DNA from: RBG-16-34-14 sp963798865 | Lineage (GTDB): Bacteria > Bacteroidota > Ignavibacteria > Ignavibacteriales > Ignavibacteriaceae | Direction: 5' to 3' | DNA length: 64,000 nt | Assembly (NCBI GenBank): GCA_963798865.1 | Contig: CAWCVZ010000014.1 | Coordinates: forward strand, 81,539 to 145,538 | Shown: one piece after another, positions 1 through 9,093 of the stretch | How the letters are laid out: every line of letters begins with the position of its first letter | Position numbering within the stretch: the stretch's first letter is position 1 | Program-made: the position numbers and the translations under genes | Notes under the pieces: generated by a model | What the model was told of the DNA's origin: nothing | Database searches by the model: none | What the model saw: the letters and a program-made list of their open reading frames with translations, nothing else

Positions 1-1
1 T

Positions 2-874
2 GTTTCAAGCCGTATAGTTGGTATAATCGGTTCAAGTTCAAATCCTATTTCGGGAATGACAATTGCAACTTTAATGGGAACTGCACTTGTTTTTATCGCG
101 GTTGGCTGGACTGGAAAAGTATTTGAACCAATGGCGCTTGTTGTTGGCAGTATGATTTGTATTGCTGCAGCAAATGCCGGGGCAACTTCTCAGGATCTGA
201 AAACAGGCTACATTATTGGTGCGACACCTAAATATCAGCAGATTGCGCTTTTTGTTGGTGCAATTGTTTCCTCACTTATTATCGGGTGGACAATTCAACA
301 GCTTGATTCTCCGACTCCAGATATGGCTGCACTTGGAATTACACATGCAATCGGCAGTGATAAATTTCCGGCACCTCAGGGTACATTGATGGCTACTTTA
401 ATAAAAGGGCTCCTGTCGTTCAATCTCGATTGGCAATTTGTTTTGGTAGGTGCTTTTCTTGCAGTAACAGTTGAACTTTGCGGAGTTAGTGCACTTTCTT
501 TTGCCGTAGGAGCTTATCTTCCTCTTTCAACAACATTACCTATTTTTGTAGGCGGAGCTATTAAGGGAATTTCTGATAAAGTTGCAAAAAGAAAAGGTGA
601 AAAAGTAGAAGACAGTGAACTTGGAACGGGCAGTCTTTTCGCAACAGGTTTAGTTGCAGGAGGTGCCCTTGCAGGAGTTATTGTCGCCTTATTGTCGGTT
701 AATGATAATATTTTTAATTTCTTTAAATCAATCAGTACTGAAGGATTTTTAACCAATCTTTTAGGCGATGGTGGTTATGCAATACTTGGTGTTGCTTTTT
801 TTGCACTCATGGGAATGATACTTTATAAAGTTTCCCGGAAACCCCAAACTAAAATTGAAAAGACTGTAGGCTGA
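2..874 (+). CDS. OPT family oligopeptide transporter, C-terminal part (cut by window start)
   Basis: The reading frame is open from base 2 and begins with the OPT-family signature SSNPISGMT, so the first ATG in the window (56) is internal and the true start lies upstream. About 290 residues are visible, with roughly six hydrophobic segments and a short cytoplasmic loop rich in Lys/Glu (KVAKRKGEKVEDSE). OPT proteins are inner-membrane, proton-coupled importers of small peptides or metal chelates. The dipeptidase gene pepD follows on the same strand after 119 bp, which fits a peptide-uptake role; the substrate is inferred. Confidence 0.85.
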   Translation, partial: VSSRIVGIIGSSSNPISGMTIATLMGTALVFIAVGWTGKVFEPMALVVGSMICIAAANAGATSQDLKTGYIIGATPKYQQIALFVGAIVSSLIIGWTIQQLDSPTPDMAALGITHAIGSDKFPAPQGTLMATLIKGLLSFNLDWQFVLVGAFLAVTVELCGVSALSFAVGAYLPLSTTLPIFVGGAIKGISDKVAKRKGEKVEDSELGTGSLFATGLVAGGALAGVIVALLSVNDNIFNFFKSISTEGFLTNLLGDGGYAILGVAFFALMGMILYKVSRKPQTKIEKTVG

Positions 875-993
875 TTGATATGACAGTCCTCCATTCTTGT
901 TTTCTTTTACAAAGAAATTTCTGCACTTTACCTGTGTAAGGTTCTTTTTAGTAATTTTTATATCATTTAAGGAATAATAAAAGGCAAATTATT

Positions 994-2457
994 ATGGGAA
1001 ACGTATTAGGTCATCTTAAGCCTCAATTAATATGGAACCATTTTGAAGAAATTACAAAACATCCACGTCCTTCCAAACAGGAAGAGAAAGTAGTTGAGTA
1101 TGTTCTGGATTTTGGAAAGAAAAATAATCTTGATACCAGTCGTGATAAATTTGGAAATATCCTTATAAGGAAACCTGCGACACCTGGTAAAGAAAATTCA
1201 AAAACGATTGTTCTACAGGCGCATCTCGATATGGTTTGTGAAAAGAATAGGGGAGTTGATTTTGATTTCGAAAACGATCCCGTTAATGTTTATGTTGATA
1301 ATGGATGGGTGAAAGCAAAAGGAACAACTCTTGGCGCTGATAACGGAATTGGTGTAGCGGCAGCACTTGCTGTGCTTGAATCAAAAGATCTGCAGCATGG
1401 ACCGATTGAAGCTATTTTTACTCTCGATGAAGAAACAGGTTTAACAGGCGCTACAAATTTAAAGAAAGGATGGCTTAAAGCCGATATCCTTTTGAATATG
1501 GATTCTGAAGAAGAAGGTGTTCTTTATATTGGTTGTGCAGGCGGAAAAAATACAGCAGCAACTTTCAAATTTGATCCTGAAAAAGCTCCTCGAAATCATT
1601 CTTCTTTTGAAATTAAAGTTGAAGGTTTACAAGGTGGTCATTCGGGTCTTGAAATTCATACCGGCAGAGGAAATGCAATAAAAATTCTTGTGAGATTTCT
1701 TTGGATTTATATGAAAGAAAATAAATTGAAATTATCAAAGATTGAAGGCGGAAATAAGCATAATGCAATTCCAAGAGAAGCTTATGCTGTTGTACTGATT
1801 CCAAAAGAAGATGAAAAATCTTTTAAGAAATTTGTAACAAAGTATAATGATACTATAAAAGCCGAGTTTGCAACTGTTGAACCAAATCTTTCAGTTTCTG
1901 TTGAAAAACATGATACTCCTAAAAATGTTATGGATTCTAAAACAGTTAAACATTTAATTAATGCTTTGTATGCAGTTCCGCACGGTGTTATAAAAATGTC
2001 TCCTGATATTCCGGAACTCGTTGAGACATCTACAAATCTTGCAACGATTACGACTGATGGAAAAAAGGTTAATGTTGTAACGAGCCAGAGAAGCTCTGTT
2101 GCGTCAGAGATTGAAGATATTACAAATATGGTTACATCTGTATTCCAACTTTCCGGAGCTTCTATTGAATATGGTGATGGCTATCCTGGTTGGAAACCTG
2201 ATGTCCATTCAGAAATTCTTGGAGTTGTAAAATCATCTTACAAAGATTTGTTTGGAAAAGAACCTGATGTTAAAGCTATCCACGCCGGACTTGAATGTGG
2301 AATCATTAAAGAAAAATATCCGGATATGGATATGATTTCATTTGGTCCGACAATGTATGGTGTTCACTCACCGGATGAAAAACTCGAGGTAGCTGCAGTT
2401 CCAAAATTCTGGGATCTGCTTGTGAATATTCTAAAGAATGTTCCATCAAAAAATTAA
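994..2457 (+). CDS. pepD: Aminoacyl-histidine dipeptidase / cytosol non-specific dipeptidase (M20C)
   Basis: 487 residues, the normal length of M20C dipeptidases. Metal-ligand motifs are visible: AHLDMV (H77), GADNGIG (D116), DEETGLTGA (E146/E147) and NMDSEEE (D170). The lid-domain residues that bind the substrate carboxylate lie in the QGGHSG region. The enzyme is cytoplasmic and hydrolyses dipeptides, including Xaa-His. It sits between an OPT peptide transporter and an MFS carrier, so the three genes look like a peptide import and breakdown set. A hairpin terminator follows the stop. Confidence 0.93.
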   Translation: MGNVLGHLKPQLIWNHFEEITKHPRPSKQEEKVVEYVLDFGKKNNLDTSRDKFGNILIRKPATPGKENSKTIVLQAHLDMVCEKNRGVDFDFENDPVNVYVDNGWVKAKGTTLGADNGIGVAAALAVLESKDLQHGPIEAIFTLDEETGLTGATNLKKGWLKADILLNMDSEEEGVLYIGCAGGKNTAATFKFDPEKAPRNHSSFEIKVEGLQGGHSGLEIHTGRGNAIKILVRFLWIYMKENKLKLSKIEGGNKHNAIPREAYAVVLIPKEDEKSFKKFVTKYNDTIKAEFATVEPNLSVSVEKHDTPKNVMDSKTVKHLINALYAVPHGVIKMSPDIPELVETSTNLATITTDGKKVNVVTSQRSSVASEIEDITNMVTSVFQLSGASIEYGDGYPGWKPDVHSEILGVVKSSYKDLFGKEPDVKAIHAGLECGIIKEKYPDMDMISFGPTMYGVHSPDEKLEVAAVPKFWDLLVNILKNVPSKN

Positions 2458-2482
2458 GTGAATCTTATTTAAAAATGTTAAT

Positions 2483-2521
2483 ATGCCGAACCTCCATTAT
2501 GGATGATTCGGCATTTTATTT
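2483..2521 (+). terminator. Rho-independent terminator after pepD
   Basis: An 8-bp perfect stem ATGCCGAA/TTCGGCAT (2483-2490 with 2507-2514) encloses a loop with a further inner CCAT/ATGG pairing. It is followed by TTTATTTTAG. It lies 25 bp after the pepD stop and before the next gene. Confidence 0.7.
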
Positions 2522-2567
2522 TAGAAGATAGTTACATTTTTATTTCAATTTAAAAGAAGAAAAAACA

Positions 2568-3929
2568 ATGGAAAATTTGCCGTTAACACAGAAAAAAGAA
2601 CCTACTTTTTTAATGCGCTGGATGGCTCTCCTTTTTATAAGTCTGGCAATGTTTGGCAATTACTATATTTATGATAGTATTAGTCCTCTTGCCGATTTGC
2701 TAAAAACTCAACTGGGTTTTTCCGACTCCAACATAGGGTTGCTTAATGCAATTTATAGTTTCCCGAATATTATAATGGTGCTGGTTGGCGGGATGATAAT
2801 TGACCGGATCGGTACAAGGATTTCAGTTGTTATTTTTACACTGCTTATAATGATTGGCGCATTAGTTACTGCTGTACAGGGTGAACTGCTTACGATGGCT
2901 ATTGGTCGTTTAATATTTGGTCTTGGCGCAGAATCTATGATTGTAGCTATCACCACAGTAATTGCAAGATGGTTTAAAGGTAAAGAACTTTCATTCGCAT
3001 TTGGTCTTAACCTGACAGTTGCAAGGCTTGGTTCCTTTCTCGCATTGAATTCTCCAAGCTGGGGAAAAGAGTTGTACAACAGCTGGCAATCGCCATTATG
3101 GATTACAGTTTTTGCTGGGATATTCGCTGTATTCTGTATAGTAGTTTATTATTTCCTCGATGCTTATGCTTCTAAAAAATATGCTTTACCCAAAGAAGGA
3201 AGCCAGGAAAAAGTCATCTTCAAACAGGTTCTTAAGTTTTCCAAATCTTTCTGGTATATAACTGCTCTCTGCGTAACTTTTTATTCTGCAATGTTTCCTT
3301 TCCAGACGTTTGCAATTAAATTTTTCCAGGAAGCACACGGCACTTCAAGGGAGGTTGGCGGCAACTTATCGAGTATGTTAACTTTAGCAGCAATGTTCTT
3401 TACTCCTTTGTTTGGTTTACTTGCAGATAAAATCGGTAAGCGCTCTTTATTAATGATGTTCGGATCCCTTCTTATAATTCCTGTTTATTTGATTATGGCT
3501 TATAAAATTGATCTTGCTGCACCGTTCGGAATAACCGGAGCAATTTCCATCAATATAGATTTTTTTGATATCCATTCTGCTATTCCGATTTATTTATTAA
3601 TTCCAATGAGTATGATGGGAATTGCATTTTCACTTGTACCTGCTGTTATGTGGCCTTCGGTTGCTATTGTAGTTGAGGAAAAAAGATTAGGCACTGCTTA
3701 CGGATTAATGACAATGATTCAGAATATCGGACTGTTTGGTTTTAATCTTTTAATTGGATTTGCAAATGATATCTCACATGCTAGTTCAGAAAATCCTGAT
3801 GGATACAATCTCGGTATGTGGATCTTTTCAATTTTAGGATTCCTTGGTTTATTGTTTGCTTTCCTTTTAAGAAAAGCCGAGACCGGCCCGGGAGGACACG
3901 GACTTGAAAGAGGTTTTAAAAAGAATTGA
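2568..3929 (+). CDS. Major facilitator superfamily transporter
   Basis: 453 residues with about twelve hydrophobic segments in two halves. The MFS loop 2-3 motif is recognisable as GGMIIDRIGTR, and the second half has a matching GLLADKIGKR. The overall pattern resembles MFSD1-like or nitrate/oxalate-type carriers, but the substrate cannot be read from the sequence. Position after OPT and pepD suggests export or exchange of a peptide or amino acid. Start ATG 2568 follows an AAAAGAAGAAAAAAC stretch. Confidence 0.85.
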   Translation: MENLPLTQKKEPTFLMRWMALLFISLAMFGNYYIYDSISPLADLLKTQLGFSDSNIGLLNAIYSFPNIIMVLVGGMIIDRIGTRISVVIFTLLIMIGALVTAVQGELLTMAIGRLIFGLGAESMIVAITTVIARWFKGKELSFAFGLNLTVARLGSFLALNSPSWGKELYNSWQSPLWITVFAGIFAVFCIVVYYFLDAYASKKYALPKEGSQEKVIFKQVLKFSKSFWYITALCVTFYSAMFPFQTFAIKFFQEAHGTSREVGGNLSSMLTLAAMFFTPLFGLLADKIGKRSLLMMFGSLLIIPVYLIMAYKIDLAAPFGITGAISINIDFFDIHSAIPIYLLIPMSMMGIAFSLVPAVMWPSVAIVVEEKRLGTAYGLMTMIQNIGLFGFNLLIGFANDISHASSENPDGYNLGMWIFSILGFLGLLFAFLLRKAETGPGGHGLERGFKKN

Positions 3930-3976
3930 TGATTCAAATTATATAACAATCAATTAAATAATAAAAGGAACCTTTT

Positions 3977-4765
3977 ATGAAAATCAGCTTTACTGCTCTT
4001 TTCCTTTTTCTGTTTCTTTTTCAATCTTTCTCTTCAAAAACAAATGCACAGGATGACTGCTGCGGGTTAGGTTCAATTATGAGCCTGGTACTTACAAGTG
4101 GAATTCATGGCGGTTATGGTATTCAGCAATTCAGTGCAGAAGGTTTAAATCATTACATTGATGTATATAACCAGAACCGAACATCAACTCTTACGAAGAA
4201 AATGGATAAGTTCGGTTCGGCTGTTGGTTTTAAATTCGGAATAAATCCTTTTCAGTTTCTTGTTGATGACTGGGTTATTGGAATGAAATTATCTTATCAT
4301 ATTCTTAAAGAAAAGCATGAGGCTACTGCCACTTTGCAAACCGGAGTTTCAAGAAGAGAATATGAGCTTACTTTAAAATCATTTCATGTTGGATTAAACT
4401 TTGCATATTATATTTCAAGAAACCTCGATTTAAAAATAGCCGATCTTGTTTTAACATTTAATTCTGCTGATTTGAAAAACAGTCTGATCCAGCCGAACCT
4501 TCCAACAACAGAGCAAAAATTAACAAGCTCAGAGAATCCAATCGGGTTTTTATTTTCAACAGGTTTTGTGTTTTATATAATTCCTCCTTACTTATCTATT
4601 GAAGGTACGGTCGGCTACTCGATTTTTTCAATTGATGAAATGCAATTTGAAGATGGTTCACGCCTTCAGGTGGATGAAAACAATAATAGTGGAATGACAA
4701 ATTTTATTGATGGCGGTGGATTATATGTTTTTGCGCAACTGAATATTGCAATTCCATTTAATTGA
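3977..4765 (+). CDS. Predicted outer-membrane beta-barrel protein, first of a paralogous pair
   Basis: 262 residues. An N-terminal signal peptide (hydrophobic core FTALFLFLFLFQSF, cleavage near NAQ-DD) is followed by alternating hydrophobic/polar strands and a C-terminal strand ending in IPFN, typical of porin-like barrels. The mature N-terminus has a DDCCG cysteine pair. It shares length, layout and local motifs (GGYG, EGxNxYI, FG.A.G...GxN, EKHEA) with the gene that follows. I recognise no characterised family. An AAAAGGA ribosome site precedes the ATG. Confidence 0.65.
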   Translation: MKISFTALFLFLFLFQSFSSKTNAQDDCCGLGSIMSLVLTSGIHGGYGIQQFSAEGLNHYIDVYNQNRTSTLTKKMDKFGSAVGFKFGINPFQFLVDDWVIGMKLSYHILKEKHEATATLQTGVSRREYELTLKSFHVGLNFAYYISRNLDLKIADLVLTFNSADLKNSLIQPNLPTTEQKLTSSENPIGFLFSTGFVFYIIPPYLSIEGTVGYSIFSIDEMQFEDGSRLQVDENNNSGMTNFIDGGGLYVFAQLNIAIPFN

Positions 4766-4805
4766 TAATGTTTGTAAGTTGAAATTGAACAGCAATTAAG
4801 GTTCT

Positions 4806-5576
4806 ATGATTTTTCGAGATCTGTTTTTTATTTATTTATTTTTACTTGCAACTGCCGCATTGAATGCGCAGTCGTTTGGTTTTGGATGCCTTGGTTTTGT
4901 TGGTGGTTACGGTGGCTACAGTTACCAGAAATATGATCCTGAAGGATTTAATGAATATATAAATTCCTTTAATGACGCCAGGCAGGATTCACTTGTGTCA
5001 CCCTTGGAAAGTTTTGGTAAAGCTCAGGGTTATAGAGTTGGGCTTAATTTTTTCCGCGCCAAGATTAAAAATTTTGTTCTTTCCACAAAGGGATTTTACC
5101 AGTCAGTAACTGAAAAACATGAAGCTCTTGAAAAGTTTGAAACAGGAACCCGTTCAACCACTATGAAAGTTGAATTAAGAAACTGGGCTATCGGGATTGA
5201 TCTTGGAATTTCTGTTACTAAAGATATTAGTTGGAAAGTTGTTGATGGTGCTTTGAACTTTAATACAGTTATCTTAACAAATACCGAAAACTCAACCGGT
5301 GCAAAAACAACTATTAATAAATTTAAAACAAAATCCACAACAATTGGATATACTGTCGGGACGGGTTTCATACTTGAAATTATTGATGAATACTTTAGTA
5401 TCGAGGGAACAGCAGGTTATACGTATTTATCAATTGAAAATTTATTTGATGATAATGGATCACCCTTACTGAATCCAGCAGGAATTAACGATCAGACGGA
5501 CGTTGTTAAAAAGGATTTTATAGCTGCAGGTGGTTTTAGTGCTGTTATACAGTTTAATATAGGTTTCCCTTTATAG
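4806..5576 (+). CDS. Predicted outer-membrane beta-barrel protein, second paralogue
   Basis: 256 residues with a signal peptide ending near LNAQ-SF. It aligns by eye along its whole length with the preceding protein (GGYGGYSYQKYDPEGFNEYI, SFGKAQGYRVGLNFF, TEKHEALEKFETGTR, YFSIEGTAGYTYLSIE). It ends in a typical barrel strand (QFNIGFPL). The two genes are 40 bp apart and probably arose by tandem duplication. The function is unknown. Confidence 0.65.
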   Translation: MIFRDLFFIYLFLLATAALNAQSFGFGCLGFVGGYGGYSYQKYDPEGFNEYINSFNDARQDSLVSPLESFGKAQGYRVGLNFFRAKIKNFVLSTKGFYQSVTEKHEALEKFETGTRSTTMKVELRNWAIGIDLGISVTKDISWKVVDGALNFNTVILTNTENSTGAKTTINKFKTKSTTIGYTVGTGFILEIIDEYFSIEGTAGYTYLSIENLFDDNGSPLLNPAGINDQTDVVKKDFIAAGGFSAVIQFNIGFPL

Positions 5577-5618
5577 TATTAAAGATAAGATAATAGGCGG
5601 ATTTAAATTTTTATTAAA

Positions 5619-5650
5619 ATTCATTCATTCATTCATCCATTCAATCATTT
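5619..5650 (+). repeat. ATTC/CATT short tandem repeat
   Basis: About seven imperfect 4-bp units (ATTC repeated, then CATCCATTCAATCATTT) lie in the gap before the aminopeptidase gene, about 40 bp upstream of its ATG. Copy-number change here would alter promoter or leader spacing. Confidence 0.6.
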
Positions 5651-5679
5651 ATTTCAGTATAACAAAAAAATAAATTTTT

Positions 5680-6642
5680 ATGAAACAAACAAAACTCGAT
5701 ACTGCATCCATCATTGCAATCCGTGATTGCATGGGTGCAAAGAAGAATGAAAAAATTCTTGTAATAACGGATGAACAAAAAAGAAAAATCGGTCTTTCTT
5801 TATATGAAAATGCTTTAAAGTTAGGACACAAAGCACTATTTGTTGAAATGAAATCAGGGAAACAAAATGGCGAAGAGCCATCAGATGAAATTGCCGACCT
5901 GATGCAGAAATTTGATGTTGTTTTTTGTCCTACAACAAAATCATTAACTCATACAGATGCCCGAAGAGCCGCTTCCGCAAAAGGAGTTAGGGTTGCAACT
6001 TTCCCTGGAATTACCGAAGAGGTTATGATAAGGGGGATGAATGCTGATTATAAAAAAATTGCAAAGCTCTCAATCAAGCTGGTTGAAATTCTCGGAGAAG
6101 GTAAAAAAATAAGAATATCTGCGCCTGCCGGTACTGATTTATCTTTTGATATTGCTGGAAGAAAAGCAATTGCTAGTAAAGGTTTATTTCATGAAAAAGG
6201 TGAAAGTGGTAATCTGCCTACCGGTGAAACTTATTTAGCCCCGCTTGAAGGAACTGCAAACGGAGTTTTTGTTGTTGATGGCTCAATGGCTGGTTTAGGT
6301 TTGATTAAAAATGCAAACATCAGGATTGAAGTTGAAAATGGTTTTGCTGTAAAAATAACCGGAGGTAATTTAGCTGCCCGACTTAAAAAGGAACTCGACA
6401 GCGTTGGTAAGATGGCAAGAAATATTGCTGAGTTTGGAATCGGGACTAACGACAGTGCAAAGCTAAGTGGAATTCTTCTTGAGGATGAAAAAGTAATGGG
6501 TACTGTTCACATTGCTCTGGGTAACAATGTTTCTATGGGCGGGAATGTAAACGTTCCTATACATCTTGATGGGGTAATTAAAAAACCTACCGTTTATATG
6601 GATGATAAATTATTAATGAAAGATGGGAAGTTGCTGGTTTAA
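5680..6642 (+). CDS. Aminopeptidase of the COG2309 / M29-like family
   Basis: 320 residues, the short form of this metallo-aminopeptidase group. Conserved pieces are NLPTGE (178-183), EFGIGTN (251-257), GTVHIALG with H277 (274-281) and HLDG with H295, which correspond to the family metal ligands. The enzyme is expected to be cytoplasmic and to release N-terminal amino acids from peptides, matching the peptide-use theme of the region. Related proteins include NicX-like dioxygenases, so the reaction is likely but not certain. Confidence 0.75.
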   Translation: MKQTKLDTASIIAIRDCMGAKKNEKILVITDEQKRKIGLSLYENALKLGHKALFVEMKSGKQNGEEPSDEIADLMQKFDVVFCPTTKSLTHTDARRAASAKGVRVATFPGITEEVMIRGMNADYKKIAKLSIKLVEILGEGKKIRISAPAGTDLSFDIAGRKAIASKGLFHEKGESGNLPTGETYLAPLEGTANGVFVVDGSMAGLGLIKNANIRIEVENGFAVKITGGNLAARLKKELDSVGKMARNIAEFGIGTNDSAKLSGILLEDEKVMGTVHIALGNNVSMGGNVNVPIHLDGVIKKPTVYMDDKLLMKDGKLLV

Positions 6643-6677
6643 ATTTGACTTTGGGTCTGACTCAAAAGTAAGTTTAT

Positions 6678-6768
6678 CGTCACACTTAGCGTAGTCGAAG
6701 TGTGAATTTAATCTAAATTGTCATTCTTCGACTCCGCTAAGACTGACGGATTTTACTTTTTGGTCAGT
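6678..6768. repeat. Dispersed intergenic repeat (GTCATTCTTCGACT / TCACACTTAGCGTAGTCGAAG type)
   Basis: The spacer between the aminopeptidase and def holds two inverted modules: TCACACTTAGCGTAGTCGAAGTGTGA and GTCATTCTTCGACTCCGCTAAGACTGAC. Each contains a TTCGACT/AGTCGAA core. Related copies are at 32926-33000, 58036-58065 and 63398-63503. It looks like a REP/MITE-like palindromic family and carries no gene. Confidence 0.6.
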
Positions 6769-6780
6769 CACTATAACGTC

Positions 6781-6811
6781 TTTATTCTTCGTATTCATTT
6801 TCTTATTTTTG
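6781..6811 (+). promoter_or_regulatory. Possible promoter of def
   Basis: TATTTTTG at 6804-6811 matches the Bacteroidota -7 box TAnnTTTG. It is preceded at N19 by TTTA (6781-6784), only a partial -33 box. It lies 31 bp before the def start. Weak evidence. Confidence 0.3.
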
Positions 6812-6842
6812 TATCAAATCCAAAATATTATCAGGAATGTGA

Positions 6843-7394
6843 ATGTCTTTATTGCCTATAACTCTTTATGGAGATAAGATACTTCGTAAGAAAACAAATA
6901 AGGTTACGAAAGTTGATAACGAAACCATCGAGCTTATAAGGGATATGTTTGCTACTATGCGGAATGCAAATGGAATTGGTCTGGCCGCTAACCAGGTTGA
7001 TGCTGATAAACAAATATTTGTGATTGATGTTTCCAAAGTTGAAGGTTTTGAAGCAATAAAACCAATGACATTAATCAATCCAAAGATCATTGAAAGATCA
7101 GGGGAAAAAAATAAAATGGAAGAGGGATGCTTAAGTATTCCCGATATCAGAGCAGAGATTGAAAGACCCAAAGAAATTATTATTTCATACCAGGATGTTG
7201 ATCTGAAGGAACATGTAATAAAAGTTGATGATGTAGTAGCGCGGGTAATGCAGCATGAGTTTGATCATTTACAGGGAATTTTATTTATTGATTATTTGTC
7301 TGAAGAGCAGAAAAAAGAGTTAAAAAAAGATCTGGATAAAATTAAGAAAAGAGAAACCGAAGTTGATTATCCCGTAACTGCGTTAGCAAGCTGA
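6843..7394 (+). CDS. def: Peptide deformylase
   Basis: 183 residues with all three deformylase motifs: GIGLAANQ (44-51), EEGCLSIP (metal ligand C96) and QHEFDHLQG (H138, E139, H142). It removes the formyl group from nascent protein N-termini in the cytoplasm. fmt, which adds that formyl group to Met-tRNA, starts 6 bp after the stop, a classic def-fmt operon. The C-terminus (KKRETEVDYPVTALAS) is slightly longer than in the minimal enzyme. Confidence 0.97.
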   Translation: MSLLPITLYGDKILRKKTNKVTKVDNETIELIRDMFATMRNANGIGLAANQVDADKQIFVIDVSKVEGFEAIKPMTLINPKIIERSGEKNKMEEGCLSIPDIRAEIERPKEIIISYQDVDLKEHVIKVDDVVARVMQHEFDHLQGILFIDYLSEEQKKELKKDLDKIKKRETEVDYPVTALAS

Positions 7395-7400
7395 TATTTT

Positions 7401-8303
7401 ATGAATATCATTTTTATGGGCAGTGCTGATTTTTCCCTTCCATCGATAGAAACACTTTTTAATAGCAAACATAAAATACTTGCCCTTGTTACTGTTCCCG
7501 ATAAAGAAAAGGGGAGAGGACAAAAATTATCAGCTTCACCAGTTAAAGAATTTGGAATTAAAAATAATATTCCTGTTCTGCAGCCGGAAAAATTAAAAGA
7601 TGAAAACTTCATTCAGGAACTCAAAAATTTTAATGCCGATCTTTTTGTTGTTGTAGCGTTCAGGATTTTACCAAGGGAAGTTTTTACAATTCCTCCCAAA
7701 GGTTCATTTAATCTTCACGCATCGCTTCTTCCAAAATACAGAGGTGCAGCACCGATACAATGGGCAATTATAAAAGGAGAGAAGAAAACCGGCGTTACTA
7801 CTTTTGCATTAGAAGAGAAAGTGGATACAGGAAATGTCTATTTGCAGAAAAAAATTGTAATTGAAGATGAAGATAATTTCGAAACTATTCATAATAAATT
7901 AAGTGAAGTTGGTGCTGAAGCAGTTTTAGAAACCGTTGATATGATTGAAGCAGGGGATTATCAATTAAAAGGGCAGGATAATTCTCTTGCAACTCCCGCT
8001 CCTAAAATAACTCCTGAAACAGGAAGGATTGATTGGACAAAACCGGCAGCAGAAATTCATAATCTTGTAAGAGGCTTATCTCCAGTTCCCTGCGCTTATT
8101 TTTTTCATGATAATAAAAAGATAAAAGTTTATAAAACAAAAATTGTGAAAAGAGAAAATACCTTTCCGGGAAAAATTAATTCTTCAAAAAAGAATTTGAT
8201 TATCGAGTGCGGTAAAGATGAACTGGAAATACTCGAACTCCAGCTTGAGGGAAGAAAGAGAATGAGTGCAGAAGAATTTTTAAGGGGTTTTAAGTTTGAT
8301 TGA
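7401..8303 (+). CDS. fmt: Methionyl-tRNA formyltransferase
   Basis: 300 residues. The N-terminal formyltransferase fold carries the catalytic triad N104, H106 (NLHASLLPKYRGAAP) and D142 (EEKVDTGN). The C-terminal domain (about 205-300) is the tRNA-binding OB-like part, with IDWTKPAAEIHNLVRGLSP at its start. It transfers formyl from 10-formyl-THF to initiator Met-tRNA. It is co-transcribed with def, and its end overlaps the next gene by 8 bp. Confidence 0.97.
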   Translation: MNIIFMGSADFSLPSIETLFNSKHKILALVTVPDKEKGRGQKLSASPVKEFGIKNNIPVLQPEKLKDENFIQELKNFNADLFVVVAFRILPREVFTIPPKGSFNLHASLLPKYRGAAPIQWAIIKGEKKTGVTTFALEEKVDTGNVYLQKKIVIEDEDNFETIHNKLSEVGAEAVLETVDMIEAGDYQLKGQDNSLATPAPKITPETGRIDWTKPAAEIHNLVRGLSPVPCAYFFHDNKKIKVYKTKIVKRENTFPGKINSSKKNLIIECGKDELEILELQLEGRKRMSAEEFLRGFKFD

Positions 8304-8850
8304 TTTAACCGTCCCCCTGTTTGCAAATGATCGCATAAACATCGAGATAAAAGCAAAATCATCTAACCAGAATAAAGTCAGGGAAATATTAAAATCGCAT
8401 AGTGCTGATTTTAAAGGAACAGATTACCAAACAGATACTTACTTCAAGGTGAGCAATGGAAGATTAAAATTACGTGAAGGAAACATTGAAAATAATTTAA
8501 TCTTTTATAAGAGAGAAAATAAAGAAGGTCCGAAACAATCGAATGTAATTCTTTCCAAGTCAAATCCGGAATCTTCTTTAAAAGAGATATTGACAAAAGC
8601 TCTTGGTATTCTTGTCATCGTTTATAAGCAAAGGGAAATATTTTTTATTGATAATGTTAAGTTTCATTTAGATTCCGTAAAAGATTTAGGTACCTTTGTG
8701 GAGATTGAAGCCACAGCTATAGAAGGAAATATCAGAAGGGAAAAGCTGTTCAAGCAATGTAATTATTATATGAGTTTATTTAGAATTTCTCAAGAAGATT
8801 TACTTTCTGTTTCTTACAGTGATTTGCTGTTGCAAACAAATAAAAGTTAA
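8296..8850 (+). CDS. CYTH domain protein (class IV adenylate cyclase-like / triphosphate tunnel enzyme)
   Basis: 184 residues starting at a TTG that overlaps the end of fmt by 8 bp, which suggests translational coupling. CYTH signatures are present as beta strands with alternating charged residues: NIEIKAK near the N-terminus, RLKLREG, IFYKREN and FVEIEA near the C-terminus. These residues line the tunnel that binds triphosphates. Such proteins are adenylate cyclases or thiamine-/inorganic triphosphatases; which applies here cannot be told. The usual first Glu of the ExExK motif appears to be Asn. Confidence 0.72.
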   Translation: MIDLTVPLFANDRINIEIKAKSSNQNKVREILKSHSADFKGTDYQTDTYFKVSNGRLKLREGNIENNLIFYKRENKEGPKQSNVILSKSNPESSLKEILTKALGILVIVYKQREIFFIDNVKFHLDSVKDLGTFVEIEATAIEGNIRREKLFKQCNYYMSLFRISQEDLLSVSYSDLLLQTNKS

Positions 8851-9043
8851 TCTCCCGTTGGGATGATATTCTTGTTATCTACCATAAGCATAACTGTTTT
8901 TTGTGGTGCTTTTGTTCTGTGCATTTCATTTCTTGAAACGGTTACGCCCTGCCCAGGATTTAATTCTATTATTCGATCTTGTAAATCAACTAAAAATTTT
9001 TCTTCCAGGACAAAGAAGAATTCATCGTCATTCTGGTGTTAGG
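8847..9043 (-). pseudogene. Decayed 3' fragment of a cupin gene (copy of the 10226-10597 gene)
   Basis: On the minus strand this stretch encodes a peptide matching the last ~63 residues of the cupin at 10226-10597 (NDDEFFFVLE, IELNPGQGVTV, APQKTV, NIIPTGD) with no internal stop. At about 9037-9042 one base is missing relative to the intact copy, and an in-frame TAA follows, so the N-terminal half is lost. Its stop codon overlaps the stop of the CYTH gene on the other strand. It is best read as a partial duplication that has decayed. Confidence 0.75.
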
Positions 9044-9093
9044 CTGTTATAGTTTCTCGCGCACCGGATTTTGGTAATTATTTTTATCAGGCA